Shown: piece after piece, positions 5,748 to 6,926 of the stretch
Layout of the letters: every line of letters begins with the position of its first letter
Position numbering within the stretch: position 1 is the first letter of the stretch
NCBI GenBank assembly: GCA_026387595.1
Contig: JAPLLL010000038.1
Location: 1,423-8,348, forward strand
Reading direction: 5' to 3'
Length of the DNA: 6,926 bases
Source: Candidatus Omnitrophota bacterium
GTDB taxonomy: Bacteria; Omnitrophota; Gorgyraeia; JABMQH01
Notes under the pieces: model-generated
What the model saw: only the letters and a program-made list of their open reading frames with translations
The model's database searches: none
What the model was told of the DNA's origin: nothing
Position numbers and translations under genes: made by a program

Positions 5748-5891
5748 TTTACAGGTTAGGGAAGACGGTGCAAAACCGTCGTGGTCCCGCCGCTGTAAAC
5801 GTGGACGAAATCCCCCGGATTACCACTGGTAGAAATACTGGGAAGGTGGGGAGAGTAGGACGAAACGTAAACCAGAAGACCTGCCTGTAAA
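5748..5891 (+). ncRNA. Cobalamin (adenosylcobalamin) riboswitch aptamer
   Basis: The untranslated leader of cobU has the conserved parts of a cobalamin riboswitch in order. Closing stem P1 pairs TTTACAGG (5748-5755) with CCTGTAAA (5884-5891), 8 bp. The GGGAA-like segment is at 5759-5763. Hairpin P4 pairs GACGGT (5764-5769) with ACCGTC (5775-5780) over loop GCAAA. Then come GGTCCC (5783-5788), GCCGCTG (5789-5795, usually GCCACTG), a variable peripheral region with several helices (about 5800-5868), and the closing core segment CCAGAAGACCTGCC (5872-5885). The long peripheral region fits the larger adenosylcobalamin-binding form. It lies directly before B12 assembly genes, as expected. When cobalamin is bound it should lower cobU/cobT expression. 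Confidence 0.95.
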
Positions 5892-5910
5892 AGAGAAAGT
5901 GTCCTCGAGG

Positions 5911-5938
5911 AAGGGTCAAGAAGCAGGGTGCAGCCCTT
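5911..5938 (+). promoter_or_regulatory. Candidate antiterminator pairing of the cobalamin riboswitch
   Basis: AAGGGT (5911-5916) can pair with GCCCTT (5933-5938). A smaller alternative is AGGGT (5925-5929) with GCCCT (5933-5937). Either would tie up the 5' arm of the downstream hairpin at 5931-5960 and prevent it from forming. This is read from sequence complementarity only; no folding energies were computed. Confidence 0.4.
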
Positions 5939-5969
5939 GGCAGATGTATGTCAGGGGCTGATTCATTTT
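5931..5969 (+). terminator. Putative riboswitch-controlled intrinsic terminator before cobU
   Basis: CAGCCCTTGGCA (5931-5942) pairs with TGTCAGGGGCTG (5949-5960) in a 12 bp stem with two G-T wobbles and the 6-base loop GATGTA. The T-rich stretch ATTCATTTT (5961-5969) follows. The stem is convincing, but the T-tract is interrupted, so termination may be partial. It ends 10 bases before the cobU start, and its position between aptamer and gene fits an expression platform. Confidence 0.6.
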
Positions 5970-5979
5970 AAGAGGGGTT

Positions 5980-6489
5980 ATGATACTGATCTTGGGCGGG
6001 GCAAGGAGCGGGAAAAGCAGGTTCGCCAACGAGCTTGCGAAGAAACAGTGCAGGCGAGTCGCATATATCGCTACAGCGCCTATGTGCGACAAGGAAATGA
6101 AACAGCGCGTCAGGCTCCATAAAAGATCGCGGCCGCGTACCTGGGTCACGGTTGAGGCGCAAAGTAACCCGCTTCCGCAACTAAAGAAACTACCTAAAAC
6201 TTGCGACGGTGCAATATTTGAATGTATCGCAACGTATGTTTCCAATCTCATGTTTGAGGACTATTCTGACCCCCAAATAATCAACAATGCGGCAGCAGTA
6301 CTAAAAACGCTGACAGCAGCAAAGAAAAAAGTATTCATTGTCTCAAATGAAGTCGGCGGGGGCGTTGTGCCTGACACCGAAACAGGGCGGCGGTTCCGGG
6401 ATATTGTAGGCAGTATAAATCAGCTTATTTCAAAAAAGGCGGATGAGGTCTATCTGGTGGTTGCAGGCCTGCCGCTAAGGATAAAGTGA
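5980..6489 (+). CDS. cobU: Bifunctional adenosylcobinamide kinase / adenosylcobinamide-phosphate guanylyltransferase
   Basis: CobU/CobP phosphorylates adenosylcobinamide and then attaches GMP to make adenosylcobinamide-GDP, the activated corrinoid that later receives the lower-ligand nucleotide. It acts in the cytoplasm. The 169-residue length fits the short CobU family. Seen: P-loop GGARSGKS at 6-13; RRVAYIATA strand at 25-33; H47 in RVRLHKRSRP, matching the guanylated His of the Salmonella enzyme; the FECIATYVSNL segment; SNEVGGGVVP; and the family ending VYLVVAGLPLRIK. All key elements are present. ATG 5980 is the only sensible start, because an in-frame ATG at 5944 runs into TGA at 5959. 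The possible Shine-Dalgarno AAGAGGGG (5970-5977) is unusually close to the ATG. The gene is under the cobalamin riboswitch and is directly followed by cobT. Confidence 0.95.
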   Translation: MILILGGARSGKSRFANELAKKQCRRVAYIATAPMCDKEMKQRVRLHKRSRPRTWVTVEAQSNPLPQLKKLPKTCDGAIFECIATYVSNLMFEDYSDPQIINNAAAVLKTLTAAKKKVFIVSNEVGGGVVPDTETGRRFRDIVGSINQLISKKADEVYLVVAGLPLRIK

Positions 6490-6491
6490 TC

Positions 6492-6926
6492 ATGAGGCTC
6501 CTGGAAACAACGATCCGAAAAATAGAACCTATCGATAAGGCAATAATGGATAAAGCGCAGGCCAGGCTGGATGACCTGACCAAGCCCAGGGGCAGCCTGG
6601 GAAAACTTGAGGATATCGCAAAACAGGTTGTGGGCATTACCGGAACGCTTACGCCTGCGTTTAACCGGAAAACGATCTTTACGATGGCAGGCGACCACGG
6701 AGTTGCAGCTGAGGGCGTGAGCCTGTACCCGCAGGAAGTAACCTCTCAAATGGTCTTGAATTTTATAAACGGCGGGGCGGCCATAAATGTCCTTGCCAGG
6801 CATGCGGGCGTTGATGTTGTGATCGTTGATATGGGTGTGGCGAAAGAAGTTCCCGGTTCTCAGTCGTCAGTTGCCAGTTTAAAGATGAAAAAAATAGGAT
6901 ACGGCACAAAGAAAATTGCAAAATGG
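6492..6926 (+). CDS. cobT: Nicotinate-nucleotide--dimethylbenzimidazole phosphoribosyltransferase, 5' part (runs off window)
   Basis: CobT joins the ribose phosphate of nicotinate mononucleotide to 5,6-dimethylbenzimidazole or a related base, giving the alpha-ribazole phosphate of the cobalamin lower ligand. The frame is open for 145 codons to the last base; the family is usually about 350 residues, so well over half is missing. Seen: LTKPRGSLGKLE (29-40), the MAGDHGVAAEGVS segment (65-77), YPQEVTSQMV (79-88), and NFINGGAAINVLARHAGVDV (90-109), all hallmarks of the N-terminal half. The catalytic Glu near the C-terminus is not in view. The start is ATG 6492, two bases after the cobU stop. An in-frame GTG at 6486 would overlap that stop as GTGA. 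AAGGA at 6477-6481 could serve either. It shares the cobalamin-riboswitch operon with cobU; cobS is a likely next gene, which is inference. Confidence 0.95.
   Translation, partial: MRLLETTIRKIEPIDKAIMDKAQARLDDLTKPRGSLGKLEDIAKQVVGITGTLTPAFNRKTIFTMAGDHGVAAEGVSLYPQEVTSQMVLNFINGGAAINVLARHAGVDVVIVDMGVAKEVPGSQSSVASLKMKKIGYGTKKIAKW

Noticed and set aside
5944..5961. Upstream in-frame ATG for cobU
   Set aside because: The frame from ATG 5944 meets TGA at 5959-5961, and the ATG lies in the loop of the terminator-like hairpin.
5916..6251. 111-codon - strand open frame over the riboswitch 3' end and cobU
   Set aside because: It is antisense to the cobU P-loop region and the expression platform, with no supporting signals.
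6450..6803. 117-codon - strand open frame at the right edge
   Set aside because: The + strand here encodes unmistakable CobT motifs running to the window end; the - strand frame is a shadow.

Overview
The window reads as bacterial chromosome from an organism of moderate, uneven GC content. It is tightly packed, with 4-base gene overlaps, short gaps, near-consensus sigma70-type promoters and a cobalamin riboswitch. The mix of stand-alone receivers, NtrB-like sensor kinases and a TMTC-like membrane/TPR protein would suit an environmental lineage such as Omnitrophota or a deltaproteobacterium. That placement is a guess from gene style; no marker gene fixes it.

Left part (1-3734): two signalling cassettes that converge. 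On the + strand are the C-terminal half of a histidine kinase (cut by the window edge), a single-domain response regulator, and an 84-residue helical protein with a His-Asn pair that may be a stand-alone phosphotransfer protein. On the - strand, read from 3734 down to 1199, are an XRE-cupin regulator, a second single-domain response regulator, and a membrane-bound histidine kinase. The two cassettes overlap tail to tail by 11 bases. Neither receiver carries an output domain, so both may feed phosphorelays or act by protein contact.

Middle (3735-5687): a divergent promoter region with a strong GC-rich hairpin that would lie at the 5' end of the XRE operon transcript. After it comes a 589-residue TMTC-like membrane protein with five perfectly spaced TPR units. 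Its TATAAT box lies 7 bases before the ATG and there is no Shine-Dalgarno sequence, which suggests a leaderless mRNA.

Right part (5688-6926): a consensus promoter, a well-formed cobalamin riboswitch and a probable terminator-type expression platform, followed by cobU and the 5' part of cobT. These genes activate cobinamide and the lower-ligand base in late B12 assembly or salvage, and the riboswitch should shut them off when cobalamin is plentiful. cobT has no stop codon before the window ends and continues beyond it. I saw no insertion sequences, CRISPR arrays, tRNA or rRNA genes. I did not find a clearly new system; the least explained item is the small His-Asn protein at 955-1209.
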